DNA from: Lentisphaeria bacterium
GTDB lineage: Bacteria; Verrucomicrobiota; Lentisphaeria; Oligosphaerales; Oligosphaeraceae
NCBI GenBank assembly: GCA_016287975.1
Contig: JAEEXV010000204.1
Span: 1 to 32,568, forward strand
DNA: 32,568 nt
Direction: 5' to 3'
Below the pieces are notes generated by a model. That model did no database searches. It was given only the letters and a program-made list of their open reading frames with translations, and had not been told where the DNA came from. A program made the position numbers and the translations under genes. The stretch's first letter is position 1; every line of letters starts with the position of its first letter. Positions 7,608-16,501 of this stretch are shown here, one piece after another.

Positions 7608-8618
7608 TCACGGCGCAGGCCTGCGGAAGATCTTGAGGTCGGCGACCTCGACGGTGGTGTTGGTGCGGTAGAGCGCCAGCATCACCTGGCACGTCCTGCC
7701 GACGCCCGCGGGCACTTTCACGTTCACCGCCGCGTGGTTCCAGCCGCCAGTCGCCTCGCCGAGCGTCGCCAGCGGCACGGTGCGATTCCCCAGATCGCCG
7801 CGTTTGCCGCCAGGCGAAGTGAAGAAGACGATCAGCGCGCAGCGCGGAATCGGCTTCTCCAGCGCCTTCCAGTCGAACTCGAAGACATACTCGCCTGGCG
7901 CCAGCGCCTGGTAGAAGTAGACCGAATAACTCCTGGCGGGCGTGAAGCGGATCGCCTTGCGCCCGTCCGCCGCCACGAAGTCGAACGCGCTCTCGCTCGG
8001 CCACTTCATCAGCCCGCGCGCCCCCGCCTGGAAGACCAGCGTCTGCAAGGGCGCGCCCGCCGTCCGCACCGTCCCCGCGGGAACCGACGGCGCGGCGCCG
8101 AGGCTCAGGTCATACAGGCGCACCTCGTCGATGAAGATGGTCGTGTTCGCGCGGAACATCGCCAGCATCACCTGCGCCTGCACCGCCTCGGCGGGCGCCT
8201 CGAACTCCGCGCGGCACTCGTGCCACTGGTTGTCCGCCGCCGCCAGGCGGTTCAGCGGCACCTCCTTGCGGCCTGCGCTGCCGTTCCCGCCGCCCTGCTT
8301 CGAAAAGGACATCGCCAGCGCGCAGCGGTCGATCGGGCGCCCCTCCATGCGCACCCAGCAGGTCAAAAGGTACTTGTGCCCGCCCGTCATCGGCTGGTAG
8401 AAATAGGCCACGAAGTGGTTGTCTGGCGTGAAGACCAGGCTCGTCCTGCCCGCCTTAGGATTCTCAGGATCCAGTTCGACGTGCGCATCCGCAGGCCAGG
8501 CGGAGAAGCCCTCCGCGCTCTCGAAGTCCAGATACTTCAGCAGCCGCCCCTGCGGCGGCTGCGCGAAGGCCGCCAGCGCCGCCGCCAGAACCATCGAAAT
8601 CGTCCAATGCCTCATCAT
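7608..8618 (-). CDS. Secreted protein with two tandem carbohydrate-binding-like jelly-roll repeats
   Basis: The 336-residue product has a signal peptide (about 1-19, ending AAFAQ) and is almost wholly two copies of one domain, about residues 27-170 and 193-331. Matching pieces are FTPDNHFVAYFYQ with FTPARSYSVYFYQ, RPIDRCALAMSF with KPIPRCALIVFF, and QVMLAMFRANTTIFIDEVRLYD with QVMLALYRTNTTVEVADLKIF. This beta-sandwich style with a closing IDEVRLYD-type strand is that of CBM4/9-like or galactose-binding-like modules. GGGAGG lies 7 nt before the ATG at 8618. It sits between the pseudopilin and the barrel protein in one operon and may present a glycan to the latter. Binding is inferred, not shown. 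Confidence 0.6.
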   Translation of the reverse strand: MMRHWTISMVLAAALAAFAQPPQGRLLKYLDFESAEGFSAWPADAHVELDPENPKAGRTSLVFTPDNHFVAYFYQPMTGGHKYLLTCWVRMEGRPIDRCALAMSFSKQGGGNGSAGRKEVPLNRLAAADNQWHECRAEFEAPAEAVQAQVMLAMFRANTTIFIDEVRLYDLSLGAAPSVPAGTVRTAGAPLQTLVFQAGARGLMKWPSESAFDFVAADGRKAIRFTPARSYSVYFYQALAPGEYVFEFDWKALEKPIPRCALIVFFTSPGGKRGDLGNRTVPLATLGEATGGWNHAAVNVKVPAGVGRTCQVMLALYRTNTTVEVADLKIFRRPAP

Positions 8619-8636
8619 GTTCGCACCTCCCTTGGC

Positions 8637-9386
8637 CTACCACTGGTACCAGTATTCGGGCTTCGTGTTGTACGGTTCTGGCTGGTTGCGCCTCGCCCCC
8701 TCCGCATGGCCGTCGGCGCACAGGATCGTGTAGCCGTCGTTGTGCGCGCGCACATTGTAGGTCGTATAGGACGGCACGCCGTTGGCGGCCAGCGTCAGCG
8801 TCCCGCCGTAGAGCACCGTGTTCCGCCCGATGAAGACCCAGTAGTACTCAGGCTCGCCCAGCAGCACCAGTTTGCCCGCCTGGCGCACCATTGGCTGCTT
8901 CACCCACGGGTGCTTGTTCGTCACCTGCACAAACGAGAGCCCGCCGATGAAGCAGTTCTGCCCGTAGCTCAGGCCGCCGCGCACGATCTTCAACTTGCCG
9001 CCTGGCGTCGACACGCCAAGCAGCGGGTATTTGTCCGAGGGGCACAGGAACGGCGAATTGAAGTTCTTCCACTTCAGCGCGCCGCCGTCCCCAGGCACCA
9101 CGTAGTTCGACATCTGCTCGTACCAGTAGCGCTTCGTGTTCGGCGAGGCGGGATCGGGCGCGTAGCCCGCCGCCGGATACCAGTCGTCGAAGTCGTTCAG
9201 GTACATCACGTATGCCAGCCCGATCTGGCGGTTGTTCGAGATGCACCCCGCCGTGCGCGCCTTCTCGCGCGCCTTCGCCAGCGCGGGCAGCAGCAGCGAG
9301 GCCAGGATCGCGATGATCGCGATCACGACCAGCAGTTCAATCAATGTGAAGACACGGCGGGATTCAATGGTTTGGCGTCGGTTCAT
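8637..9386 (-). CDS. Type II secretion-type pseudopilin with prepilin cleavage/methylation signal
   Basis: The 249-residue product has a short basic leader ([11 protein letters not shown]) and then [20 protein letters not shown], a class III prepilin signal with the conserved Glu five residues after the cleavage point. [20 protein letters not shown] and [20 protein letters not shown] follow, and the C-terminus has ADGHAEG. This is the DUF1559-like or G/H-type pseudopilin layout that Lentisphaerota and Planctomycetota carry in dozens to hundreds of copies, with adhesion or surface roles suspected. AGGAGG ends 7 nt before the ATG at 9386, which fixes the start. The gene overlaps the end of the regulator gene upstream by 23 bp, so the two are coupled. 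Confidence 0.88.
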   Translation of the reverse strand: MNRRQTIESRRVFTLIELLVVIAIIAILASLLLPALAKAREKARTAGCISNNRQIGLAYVMYLNDFDDWYPAAGYAPDPASPNTKRYWYEQMSNYVVPGDGGALKWKNFNSPFLCPSDKYPLLGVSTPGGKLKIVRGGLSYGQNCFIGGLSFVQVTNKHPWVKQPMVRQAGKLVLLGEPEYYWVFIGRNTVLYGGTLTLAANGVPSYTTYNVRAHNDGYTILCADGHAEGARRNQPEPYNTKPEYWYQW

Positions 9387-10452
9387 GTTGCACCTCCTTT
9401 GGAGACATGGTTGCTGGGGATTGATGAACGTAGGCAATCGGAAAGTCCAGAATTCGGTGGATGCGGCGGCGCACTGGCGCCACCAGCAGTTCCCGCAGCG
9501 CGTCGTAGGCCGCGAAGACCACCTGGCCGTAACTGTGCGGATCCTCGTAGATGCACACGTTCGAGGGATACGACACCCCAGGCACCGACACTCCCGCCAG
9601 CACCGTCGTTTCAGGCAGCCGCGTCTCTGGATTGCGGGTCAGCAGCTCCACGGCGCCCGCCGTCATGCCGTTCCACATCAGCAGCGCGTCCAGATCCACG
9701 CGGAGCCCCCGCAGCCGCCGCAGGAAGTATTCGAGCGAGGCCTCCGTGGTGTCGTCGTAGCGCAGTTCGATGTCGTCGCACGGCAGCGGCGCCAGCCCAA
9801 GTTCCGCCTTGATGCCATGCCATTCCTTCCGAATCAAGCGGTTGTATCCCTCCAGGCGCCCGTGGAAGAAGAGCCCGAGGCGGCGGCGGCCAGAGGCCGC
9901 GAAGTCGACCGCCAGTTGCCGGATGGCGCCGCGCCAGTTGTTCTCGACATAGTTGAGGTGCGGGTAGACTGGCAGGCGGTTGCAGGAGACAAACGGGATC
10001 TTGCGGTTGTCGAGGTATTCCGCGATCTCGAAGGTCAGCGCACTGTTGGTGAAGATCAGCCCCGTGAAATACTCCCCCAGAAAACGGCAGATTTTCGTCG
10101 GCCCCTGCCAGTTGGAACTGGCGACCAGCAGCGACTCGTAGCCGTCCGCCCGCAACTGCTGCTGCAGACGCTTCAGGAACTGGTCGTTCGCCAACTGCCC
10201 CAGACCGCCCGTCGCCACCACCCCGATCAAGCCGCCGCGCGACTTCTGCGGCACGATCCGCAGCCCGCGGCGTCCCTCCGAAACCACCAGCCCCCTGCGC
10301 TGCAAGGGGCGCAACGCCATCGACACTGTCTGACGCGTCGTGCCGAACTCCGCTGCCAGCGCACGCACCGTCGGCAGATGACCACGGTATTCGCCGCGCT
10401 GGATGCGCTTCTCCAATTCGGCGGCCAATGCTGGATAACGGGACACACTCAT
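9364..10452 (-). CDS. GntR-type HTH regulator with LacI-like sugar-binding domain
   Basis: The 362-residue product has an N-terminal winged helix-turn-helix (about residues 5-72) with the GntR layout [40 protein letters not shown] periplasmic-binding-protein-like effector domain follows (about 80-350), with [27 protein letters not shown] and [16 protein letters not shown]. This AraR/LacI-like chimera normally senses a sugar and controls its utilisation genes. The start at 10452 is chosen because AGGAGG precedes it by 9 nt and because a clear promoter lies inside the longer frame. Its 3' end overlaps the pseudopilin gene, so it probably heads, and autoregulates, the operon running down to 5718. 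Confidence 0.85.
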   Translation of the reverse strand: MSVSRYPALAAELEKRIQRGEYRGHLPTVRALAAEFGTTRQTVSMALRPLQRRGLVVSEGRRGLRIVPQKSRGGLIGVVATGGLGQLANDQFLKRLQQQLRADGYESLLVASSNWQGPTKICRFLGEYFTGLIFTNSALTFEIAEYLDNRKIPFVSCNRLPVYPHLNYVENNWRGAIRQLAVDFAASGRRRLGLFFHGRLEGYNRLIRKEWHGIKAELGLAPLPCDDIELRYDDTTEASLEYFLRRLRGLRVDLDALLMWNGMTAGAVELLTRNPETRLPETTVLAGVSVPGVSYPSNVCIYEDPHSYGQVVFAAYDALRELLVAPVRRRIHRILDFPIAYVHQSPATMSPKEVQHEPTPNH

Positions 10453-10483
10453 CGGAACGGCCCTCCTTTCAGCCGTTGCCGTT

Positions 10484-10515
10484 ATTATAGCCCTCCGCCA
10501 TGGATTATCAATCCA
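10484..10515 (-). promoter_or_regulatory. Sigma-70-type promoter with overlapping operator-like palindrome
   Basis: On the minus strand TTGATA (10511-10506), a 16-bp spacer and TATAAT (10489-10484) form a near-consensus promoter about 35 bp before the regulator start. The perfect palindrome TGGATT-ATC-AATCCA (10501-10515) covers the -35 box, where a repressor would block polymerase. Autoregulation by the GntR-type protein is the simplest reading. Confidence 0.6.
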
Positions 10516-10637
10516 GAAACGCCCCGTCCGCCCCTCAATCTTCACCGTTACATAGGACAATCAACCCACCCGCTTTCCAGCGTCAAAGGCGGTTTCAGCG
10601 GACAAAACATAGAACAAAACCACCTCGGCGGCGGCGC

Positions 10638-11468
10638 TCAGAAATTCCAGACGAGCGTCATCCCGCACCAGTGGTTGCGGCGGTTGTTGTTGGCATTGCG
10701 GCGCCACTGGTCGCGGGTGGCGTGTTCCAGGGCGGCGGCAAAGCCGAGATAGCATCGGAGCGAGAGGCCATGGCCGAAGTCGTAGCGGACATAGGGATAG
10801 GCCACGAGCACGGTGAACGCGAAGCCCGTGTCGCCAGTGGAAATGTAGTGGGCGCGGCTGGGCTTCCAATACAAGGTCTGGTCGATTCCCGCGCGCCACC
10901 GCTCCCCCAGGGGATACGACGCATTGACGTGCACCTTGCCGCGCCAGTAGTATCGCTCGGTGTGGTAGTCGATTTCGAGCGTCGTCCCCAGATCCAGCGG
11001 ATCGTGCGGGAACCAGTCCCGCACCCCGATGAAGCACGCCGCCTCGGTGCTCTTGACATGCCGGGCATGGATCTCGCCGTTCGCGCGCTTCACGTATGTC
11101 CTTCGGTGCGGGTATTCACTGTATTTCCATTGAGCCGCCAGCCGCAGCGTGTAGTCGCCGACGGGAATCAAGTGCCCATACCCCCCGACATAGTTGCAGC
11201 ACTCGATCCGGTATTTCCGGCTGTTGCCGTAGCGCCCCGACCGCTCAGGGCTCTGGTAGTCGCTCAAATCCCACTCCTCCCAATGGCGAAGATAGAAGCC
11301 CTCCCAGGTCATCTGGATGGTCGTGCTCATCACGGGATCCGGCGTCACCACCCAGCCGCCGTCGACATAGGCGCTCGCCGTCCCCAGCGTCGCCCGAAAT
11401 TGCGGCGGATCCACCGCCAAGGCCATCACCCCGAAAAATAGAATGGGGAACAACAGGAAACGAATCAT
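10638..11468 (-). CDS. Outer-membrane beta-barrel-like protein
   Basis: The 276-residue product begins with a signal peptide (MIRFLLFPILFFGVMALAV). It then alternates aromatic and polar residues in strand-like stretches (YTLRLAAQWKYSEY, LDLGTTLEIDYHTERYYWRG, VHVNASYPLGERWRAGIDQT, GLSLRCYLGFAAALEH). It ends TLVWNF, with a terminal phenylalanine, the usual signature for outer-membrane insertion. I do not recognise a named family. It follows the AAA-ATPase gene by 9 bp on the same strand and is probably in its operon, though no strong ribosome-binding site is visible before the ATG. Role could be porin-like or structural. Confidence 0.55.
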   Translation of the reverse strand: MIRFLLFPILFFGVMALAVDPPQFRATLGTASAYVDGGWVVTPDPVMSTTIQMTWEGFYLRHWEEWDLSDYQSPERSGRYGNSRKYRIECCNYVGGYGHLIPVGDYTLRLAAQWKYSEYPHRRTYVKRANGEIHARHVKSTEAACFIGVRDWFPHDPLDLGTTLEIDYHTERYYWRGKVHVNASYPLGERWRAGIDQTLYWKPSRAHYISTGDTGFAFTVLVAYPYVRYDFGHGLSLRCYLGFAAALEHATRDQWRRNANNNRRNHWCGMTLVWNF

Positions 11469-11477
11469 AGCCCATCA

Positions 11478-13082
11478 TCATGCACGCAGCAGGCGGCAAC
11501 TGTGATGCTTGAAATCTGGCGCATGCGGGGCGGCCGAACGCTCGTAGTTGATGCCCACCAGAATCAAGTTGCCTCGGTAATGCTCCAGGCGTGACGGATA
11601 GTCCTTCCGCAGAATCTGCCCGATCGCCCCCTCGGCGGAGGCGTCGTATTTCAACTCGACCAGCATTGCGGGGATGCCAGGTCGACGCGGCAGGTAGACC
11701 AGATCCGCATAGCCCTTGCCCGTGTCCAGTTCCGGGATCACCGTGTAGTCGTCCTGCGCCTTGTAGTATGCCAACTGCACCGCATAGCTCAGCGCCGCCT
11801 CCGAATTGTAGGTGCGGTTGCCCGCCTTGTCGTGCGCGGCCTCGACCAGTTCCGCCACCACTTTCTCGTTGCCCGCCCACGTCGCCTCCAGAAGCCTTTG
11901 CGAGTTCTCCAGCGCACGCATGGTGGATGCCCAGCCCCGCGTCCGCGTCGAATTGCGGTATTCGTCCAGAATCTCGCGGTTCGGGATGAATACCTCGCCG
12001 CGCGCCGAATCGTAGCCGAGGTAGCCCAGGTGGATCAGCAGCGCCAGCACGTCGTCGCGGCAGGTCAGCGTCGTCATGTCGTTCTGGTAGGTTCCCAGAT
12101 TGACTGGCATGTGCATCCCCCCCATCAATTCCGCCACCGTCTCCCTGAGCCCGTCGAAGTCCATGCGGATATACTCCGCCAGCGCCTCGTAGGTCTCGGT
12201 CTTGTTCCACCAGTTCTGGATGATCCCCGTGCGCATCGTCTGCACCACCGACAGCGGCGAATAGAGCGAATAGGCTGGCGCTGGCTCCCCTGGACCAGGA
12301 GCGACGCCGCGCACCAGATACCCGTCATACCACTCCTTCACCTGCCCGAAGTCGCGCCCGAACTGCGCGCAGAGCGACTGCACCTCCGCCTCCGTGAAGC
12401 CCGTGAACTCCGCCAGTTCCAACGGCGCCGTCATCGCGTATTCATCAAACATGTTCAACGCCGAATGCTTCCCGTACTTCTTGACTGGCAGGATTCCAGT
12501 CATATACGCCAGCGCGACGAACTCCTGGTCCTTTAGCCAGTCCCGCAGGAAATCCAAGTATAACTTCTGCCCCTCCGTGTCGTGCTTGTACTCCCGAAAG
12601 ACCGCATCCCACTCGTCAATCAGAATCACAAACGGACGACCGGTTCCGCGGCTGAAGCGGTCCATGCTATAGACGAAGTCGTTGTCATCATACCGCACCT
12701 CGGGGAACGTATCATGGAGTTCTTCCAAAATCCGCTCCTGCATCACCGCCAGCATCTCCGACATGGAACGACCACTCCGAAAAAAACGATTGACCGTCAG
12801 GCGCAGCACATTGAACTTGCCCAAATAGCGGTCCCAGTCTGGCGCGTTGGCCAATTTCAGCCCCGCGAACATTTCGCGGCTTTCCGCCCCCCAGCCATAG
12901 TAGGCCGCCAGCATGTCCAGCGCGATGGTCTTGCCAAAACGGCGCGGACGCGACACGCACAGGTATTTACTTTTCGTGTTGACCAGACGATTCGTGACGC
13001 CGATCATCGCCGACTTGTCGACGAAGACCAGCGAGTTCATCGCCTCAAGATAACTGTGCTTGCCTGGATTCAGAAGTCCCAT
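11478..13082 (-). CDS. AAA-ATPase-like protein with C-terminal PD-(D/E)XK nuclease-like domain
   Basis: The 534-residue product has the architecture AAA-ATPase-like (PF09820 type) plus PD-(D/E)XK superfamily 9 (PF08011 type). Visible parts are YLCVSRPRRFGKT (Walker A region, about 40-52), FVILIDEWDAV (Walker B), GLKLANAPDW near residue 80, and EWYDGYL in the middle. At the C-terminus YADLVYLPRRPGIPAMLVELKYD supplies the D...E-x-K nuclease-like motif. Such proteins are numerous in Bacteroidota and PVC genomes; their job is not settled. A GGAGG lies 9 nt before the ATG at 13082, and a -10-like TATATT is about 40 bp upstream. Confidence 0.85.
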   Translation of the reverse strand: MGLLNPGKHSYLEAMNSLVFVDKSAMIGVTNRLVNTKSKYLCVSRPRRFGKTIALDMLAAYYGWGAESREMFAGLKLANAPDWDRYLGKFNVLRLTVNRFFRSGRSMSEMLAVMQERILEELHDTFPEVRYDDNDFVYSMDRFSRGTGRPFVILIDEWDAVFREYKHDTEGQKLYLDFLRDWLKDQEFVALAYMTGILPVKKYGKHSALNMFDEYAMTAPLELAEFTGFTEAEVQSLCAQFGRDFGQVKEWYDGYLVRGVAPGPGEPAPAYSLYSPLSVVQTMRTGIIQNWWNKTETYEALAEYIRMDFDGLRETVAELMGGMHMPVNLGTYQNDMTTLTCRDDVLALLIHLGYLGYDSARGEVFIPNREILDEYRNSTRTRGWASTMRALENSQRLLEATWAGNEKVVAELVEAAHDKAGNRTYNSEAALSYAVQLAYYKAQDDYTVIPELDTGKGYADLVYLPRRPGIPAMLVELKYDASAEGAIGQILRKDYPSRLEHYRGNLILVGINYERSAAPHAPDFKHHSCRLLRA

Positions 13083-13121
13083 GCGCGTCTCCTCCCATTT
13101 CCGCCACTTGCTGTTTCACAT

Positions 13122-13127
13122 AATATA
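13122..13127 (-). promoter_or_regulatory. Putative -10 box of the AAA-ATPase gene
   Basis: The minus strand reads GCTGTTATATTATGTG here, 40 bp before the start at 13082. The same GTTATATTAT word precedes minus-strand genes at 18677 and 21043. No good -35 box is seen at the right distance. Confidence 0.4.
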
Positions 13128-13184
13128 ACAGCCTGAAAGCGGGGAAGCATCCAGTTGGCAAAGTCTCTCATTTCCCCTTGCGCT

Positions 13185-14162
13185 TCAGCGCCGCGCCGCC
13201 TTCCCAATGCTGCCCCGAATGATGAACGGCATCTGGAGTCTCGGCGGCGTGGACGGGGGCTCGCCGTCGAGGATGATGCGGCTGGTCGCCTCCGCCAACT
13301 GCCGCGCTGGGTGCGCCAGTGTGCTCAAGGGCGGCACCATCATCTTCGCATAGTCGTCGTCGTCGAAGCCCACCACGGAAATGTCCTCGGGGATCCGAAT
13401 GCCGTGCTCCGCCGCGTAGCGATAGAAGCCCGCCGCCATGCGGTCGGTGTCGAAAAAGACGACCTCAGGGCGGAACGCCATCACCTCCGCGCCTGCGCGG
13501 TAGCCGTCCGCGTCGTTGGGCTCCGCCGCCACATGCCCGATCACGACGCCTTTCCGCGCCAGATCCTTCTGCGCCGACGCCGCCCCCGCCAGGCGGTTCG
13601 GGATGCTTCCGCAGTGCAGCATCCGACGAAACCCCCGCCGACACAGTTCCGAGAACATCTGGCGGACGCTCCCCGCGCGGTCCATGTCCACCGACCGCGG
13701 CTCCCCGCCTGCCGCGCAGTCCGCGAAGACCAGCGCCAACGGCAGCCCCTGCGCCGCCTCGCGCACCTTCGCCACCGCGTCCTCGCGGTGCAGCCGCAGC
13801 ACCACCACATAGTCGACGACCCCCGCCCAACTCTGCAGGATCTTCGCGCACTCCTCTTCGCGCCCTGGCACAATCCGCCCGATGACCGTGCAATACCCGT
13901 GGTCCAGCAGCAGGTTGTTCAAATGGTTCATCTGGTTCACCGCCGCCGCCAGTTCCGAGTGCTCCAGCAGAATCCCCACAAAACGCTTGTCCTGCAGCCG
14001 CAGGTTCCGCGCCGCCATGTTCGGCACATAGTGGTGCTCCGCCGCCAGACGCCGCACCAGTTCGCACTTTTCCGCGCGCACATGCGGCGCCCCGCGCAAA
14101 ATCCGGCTCACCGTCCGAATCGACAGCCCCGACAACTCCGATAGACGCTTCAATGTAATCAT
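13185..14162 (-). CDS. LacI-family transcriptional regulator
   Basis: The 325-residue product begins MITLKRLSELSGLSIRTVSR, the LacI-type helix-turn-helix, then the hinge region (VPNMAARNLRLQDKRFVGIL). The periplasmic-binding-like domain includes GVVDYVVVLRLHREDAV, VVFFDTDRMAAGFYRYAAEHGIRIPEDISVVGFDDDDYA and the closing PPLSTLAHPARQLAEA. It would bind a sugar or nucleoside and control genes not identified here. No Shine-Dalgarno sequence is visible. ATGs at 14168 and 14162 are both possible, and 14162 is chosen because the only -10-like box (14169-14174) abuts 14168. The divergent side and downstream side give no clear target operon. Confidence 0.88.
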   Translation of the reverse strand: MITLKRLSELSGLSIRTVSRILRGAPHVRAEKCELVRRLAAEHHYVPNMAARNLRLQDKRFVGILLEHSELAAAVNQMNHLNNLLLDHGYCTVIGRIVPGREEECAKILQSWAGVVDYVVVLRLHREDAVAKVREAAQGLPLALVFADCAAGGEPRSVDMDRAGSVRQMFSELCRRGFRRMLHCGSIPNRLAGAASAQKDLARKGVVIGHVAAEPNDADGYRAGAEVMAFRPEVVFFDTDRMAAGFYRYAAEHGIRIPEDISVVGFDDDDYAKMMVPPLSTLAHPARQLAEATSRIILDGEPPSTPPRLQMPFIIRGSIGKAARR

Positions 14163-14168
14163 CGCCAT

Positions 14169-14174
14169 ACTATA
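14169..14174 (-). promoter_or_regulatory. -10-like TATAGT directly before the LacI gene start
   Basis: The minus strand reads GGGTTATAGTATGGCGATG. If TATAGT is the -10 box, transcription would begin at or next to the ATG at 14162, making a leaderless mRNA. The -35 region is poor, so this is a weak call. Confidence 0.25.
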
Positions 14175-14236
14175 ACCCGCGCTCAGAATCACGGCGGCGC
14201 GCGCGTCCATTCCACCCCGCCCTCGGTGAGTGCGGA

Positions 14237-14526
14237 GCGGGGGGTGCGGGGGGCGCAAGCCGGCGCAAGCCCCCCGTCATTTGCATGGCTGGATGAAGGC
14301 ACCCGCCCGCAATATTGCCCCGCCCCGCAACGCCAGCCCGAATGTGAAGCGCCCACTGGCCCGCTGGGCAAAGCCCCGCGGCACACGCCGCCCATACATC
14401 GGGGCCCGCCGAGCGCGAAGCGGGGGGTGCGGGGGGCGCAAGCCCCCCGTCGTTTGCATGGCTGGATGATGGCACCAGCCCGCAATATTGCCCCGCCCCG
14501 CAACGCCAACCCGAATGTGAAGCGCC
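14237..14526. repeat. Long direct repeats with GC hairpins in the 384-bp gap between the LacI gene and bioWF
   Basis: Copy A (14237-14353, 117 bp) and copy B (14420-14526, 107 bp) match over almost their whole length, A having one extra CGGCGCAAGC. Each holds GGGGGGC/GCCCCCC arms around GCAA (or GCAAGCCGGCGCAA in A), then TTTGCATGGCTGGATGA and CGCAATATTGCCCCGCCCCG. Between them (14354-14419) lies a diverged copy of the palindrome-plus-CACACGCC sequence of the hypC upstream repeat. Nothing coding is apparent in the gap. Confidence 0.85.
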
Positions 14527-14552
14527 GATCGGCCCGCCGCCTTTGCGCCCCC

Positions 14553-16496
14553 TCACGAGAGGGAAGGCAGATCGTGCCGCGCCATGTCAAGGCATAGTTC
14601 TTCCGCGATGATTTGAGCCGCCCAGCGCAATTCTTTCGGCGAGTGCGTCGCCATGATGGAGGCGCGCAGGCGTGCCTGCCCCAGGGCGACGGTCGGATAC
14701 CGTATGGCGCTAAGGAGAATGCCGCGCTCGCGCAACTTCGCCGCCAGTCGGACGGCGCGCCGTTCGTCCCCGACGGGGATCGGGACGATCGCGCTCTGCG
14801 TGGCGGTCGCGATTCCATGCGCGCGCAAGGTCTCCACAAAGACCTGCACGTTTGCCGCAAGCCGTTGCGGGAGTTCCGGCGATTTCCGCAGGACACGGAG
14901 CGCGGCGCGCGCGACGGCGGCGGCGGCGGGCGCCATCGAGGTGGTGAAAATGAATCCGCGCGCACGGTTGCGAAGATAATCGCACAGCAGCCTTCGCCCG
15001 CAGACAAAGCCGCCCTCCCCTCCCAGCGCCTTGCTCAGGGTGCCGAGGGTGATGTCGGGCCCCTCCGCCAGCCCGAAACGGGCGGCCGTCCCGCGTCCGC
15101 CTGGACCGACGACCCCCGTGGCGTGCGCTTCGTCTATCATCGAGAACAGTCCGTATTGTCGCGAAAGCGCCAGCAGGCGCGGGAGATCGACCATGTCGCC
15201 GTCCATGCTGAACACGGCGTCGGAGACCACCAGCCCGCGGTTCGGGCGGACTTCACGCAGATTCCGTTCCAGATCACCCATGTCGTTATGCCGATAGATG
15301 ACGACCCGCGAACGCGCCAGACGGCATCCGTCAATGATGGAGGCGTGATTGAGTTCATCGCTGAAGATGATGTCTTCGCGACCGCAAAGGGCGGAGATGA
15401 CGGCGACGTTGGCGACATAGCCAGAGTTGAAGAGGATCGCGTCCTCGGTCCCCTTGAACTGCGCGAGTTCCGCCTCAAGGGCGACGTGCTCGCGCTGGGT
15501 ACCCGACAACAGGCGCGACCCCGTCGAACCAGTGCCCCAGTTCCCGACGGCGCCCCGCGCCGCCTCGGCGAGCCGTGCATCCCCCGCCAGTCCCAGGTAG
15601 TTGTTGGAGGTGAGCATCAGCAGCTTCCGCCCTTCGACGCACGCCACTGGCCCCGCCGCCTCCTCCTGCACCAGTAGTTGCCGCCGCAGTCCGTTCGCCT
15701 CCATCCGCTCCAGTTCCTCCTGAAGACGACGCCAGCGGTCGGATGGCGACGGCGCGCCAGGCACACCGATCACCAGGACGGGCTGCTTCTCCAGAAACGC
15801 GATCGTCTCCCGCAAATCGCCCGCATTGCCGCGGAAGAGAAAGATGCGCCCGCCGACTGGACTGCCCTTGTCCTTGAGGCAGGTGATGCGGCAATAGCCG
15901 ATGCCGCGCGACGCGATGTAACCCGTCACGTAGTCGGGGTCGTCCGAAATGCAGAGTTCGCCAAGCAGATGCGGTGCGTAGGCGACTTTCGTCCCAAGCA
16001 CAATCGCCTCCAGAAAATGGTTCTTGGCGTTGGAGGGGCCCTTCTCCGCGCTTTCCTCGTCATCCATATAGGTCACGCGGACGCCGCGGCGCTGGTCAGG
16101 CTCCAGACGCGCCAGCGAATCCACGTCCACGATGGCGGCCCCGCGCATATTTCCGCACTGCGGAAGCATCGCCACGATGCGCTCCGCGTTGGAGATGCCC
16201 ATCTGGTCCCGCAGAATCTCCGTCATCTTCGCGAGCCCCTCCGCGGGAGAATCCGCCGCCAGCGTTCTGACGGGCAGCGCGGGAAGGCGCAGAATCCGCG
16301 TCGCGTCAAGACGCTCGAACTTGAGGTTGACGAAGTCGGGCCGCCCCTTGGCGTGGTGGAGGGCCCGATCCAGAAGCGCGGTGGCGAACCTGAAGGTGTC
16401 CTCCTCCTGGATGATTTTCTCCGCCCCCGAAATGTGCTGCGGCTCGCCGTCCACCGTGCGGCTGGCGCGCATTTTCACGCTGAAGAAACGCTTCAT
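14553..16496 (-). CDS. bioWF: Fused 6-carboxyhexanoate-CoA ligase and 8-amino-7-oxononanoate synthase (BioW-BioF)
   Basis: The 647-residue protein joins two consecutive enzymes of biotin synthesis. Residues about 1-245 are BioW (pimelate to pimeloyl-CoA), beginning FFSVKMRAS, with HISGAEKII at 21-29, then AERIVAMLPQCGNMRGA, RGVRVTYMDDE and KNHFLEAIVLGTKVAYAPHL. Residues about 252-640 are BioF, a PLP enzyme condensing pimeloyl-CoA with alanine: TSNNYLGLAG, GTGSTGSRLLSGT, ELNHASIIDG (His384), DEAHATGVVG (455-464) and TLSKALGGEGG with Lys489 as the PLP lysine. Both halves keep their key motifs, so both are probably active. The start at 16496 matches the BioW N-terminus; it lies 5 bp after the bioDA stop, so the two form one operon. 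Use of BioW implies free pimelate as the entry compound. Confidence 0.93.
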   Translation of the reverse strand: MKRFFSVKMRASRTVDGEPQHISGAEKIIQEEDTFRFATALLDRALHHAKGRPDFVNLKFERLDATRILRLPALPVRTLAADSPAEGLAKMTEILRDQMGISNAERIVAMLPQCGNMRGAAIVDVDSLARLEPDQRRGVRVTYMDDEESAEKGPSNAKNHFLEAIVLGTKVAYAPHLLGELCISDDPDYVTGYIASRGIGYCRITCLKDKGSPVGGRIFLFRGNAGDLRETIAFLEKQPVLVIGVPGAPSPSDRWRRLQEELERMEANGLRRQLLVQEEAAGPVACVEGRKLLMLTSNNYLGLAGDARLAEAARGAVGNWGTGSTGSRLLSGTQREHVALEAELAQFKGTEDAILFNSGYVANVAVISALCGREDIIFSDELNHASIIDGCRLARSRVVIYRHNDMGDLERNLREVRPNRGLVVSDAVFSMDGDMVDLPRLLALSRQYGLFSMIDEAHATGVVGPGGRGTAARFGLAEGPDITLGTLSKALGGEGGFVCGRRLLCDYLRNRARGFIFTTSMAPAAAAVARAALRVLRKSPELPQRLAANVQVFVETLRAHGIATATQSAIVPIPVGDERRAVRLAAKLRERGILLSAIRYPTVALGQARLRASIMATHSPKELRWAAQIIAEELCLDMARHDLPSLS

Positions 16497-16501
16497 GGGA
16501 A

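Noticed and set aside
6360..9812. Plus-strand open frame of over 1100 codons opposite the polysaccharide operon
   Set aside because: It spans four minus-strand genes and their ribosome-binding sites and is Arg/Pro/His-rich without domains, so it is a shadow of GC-rich coding.
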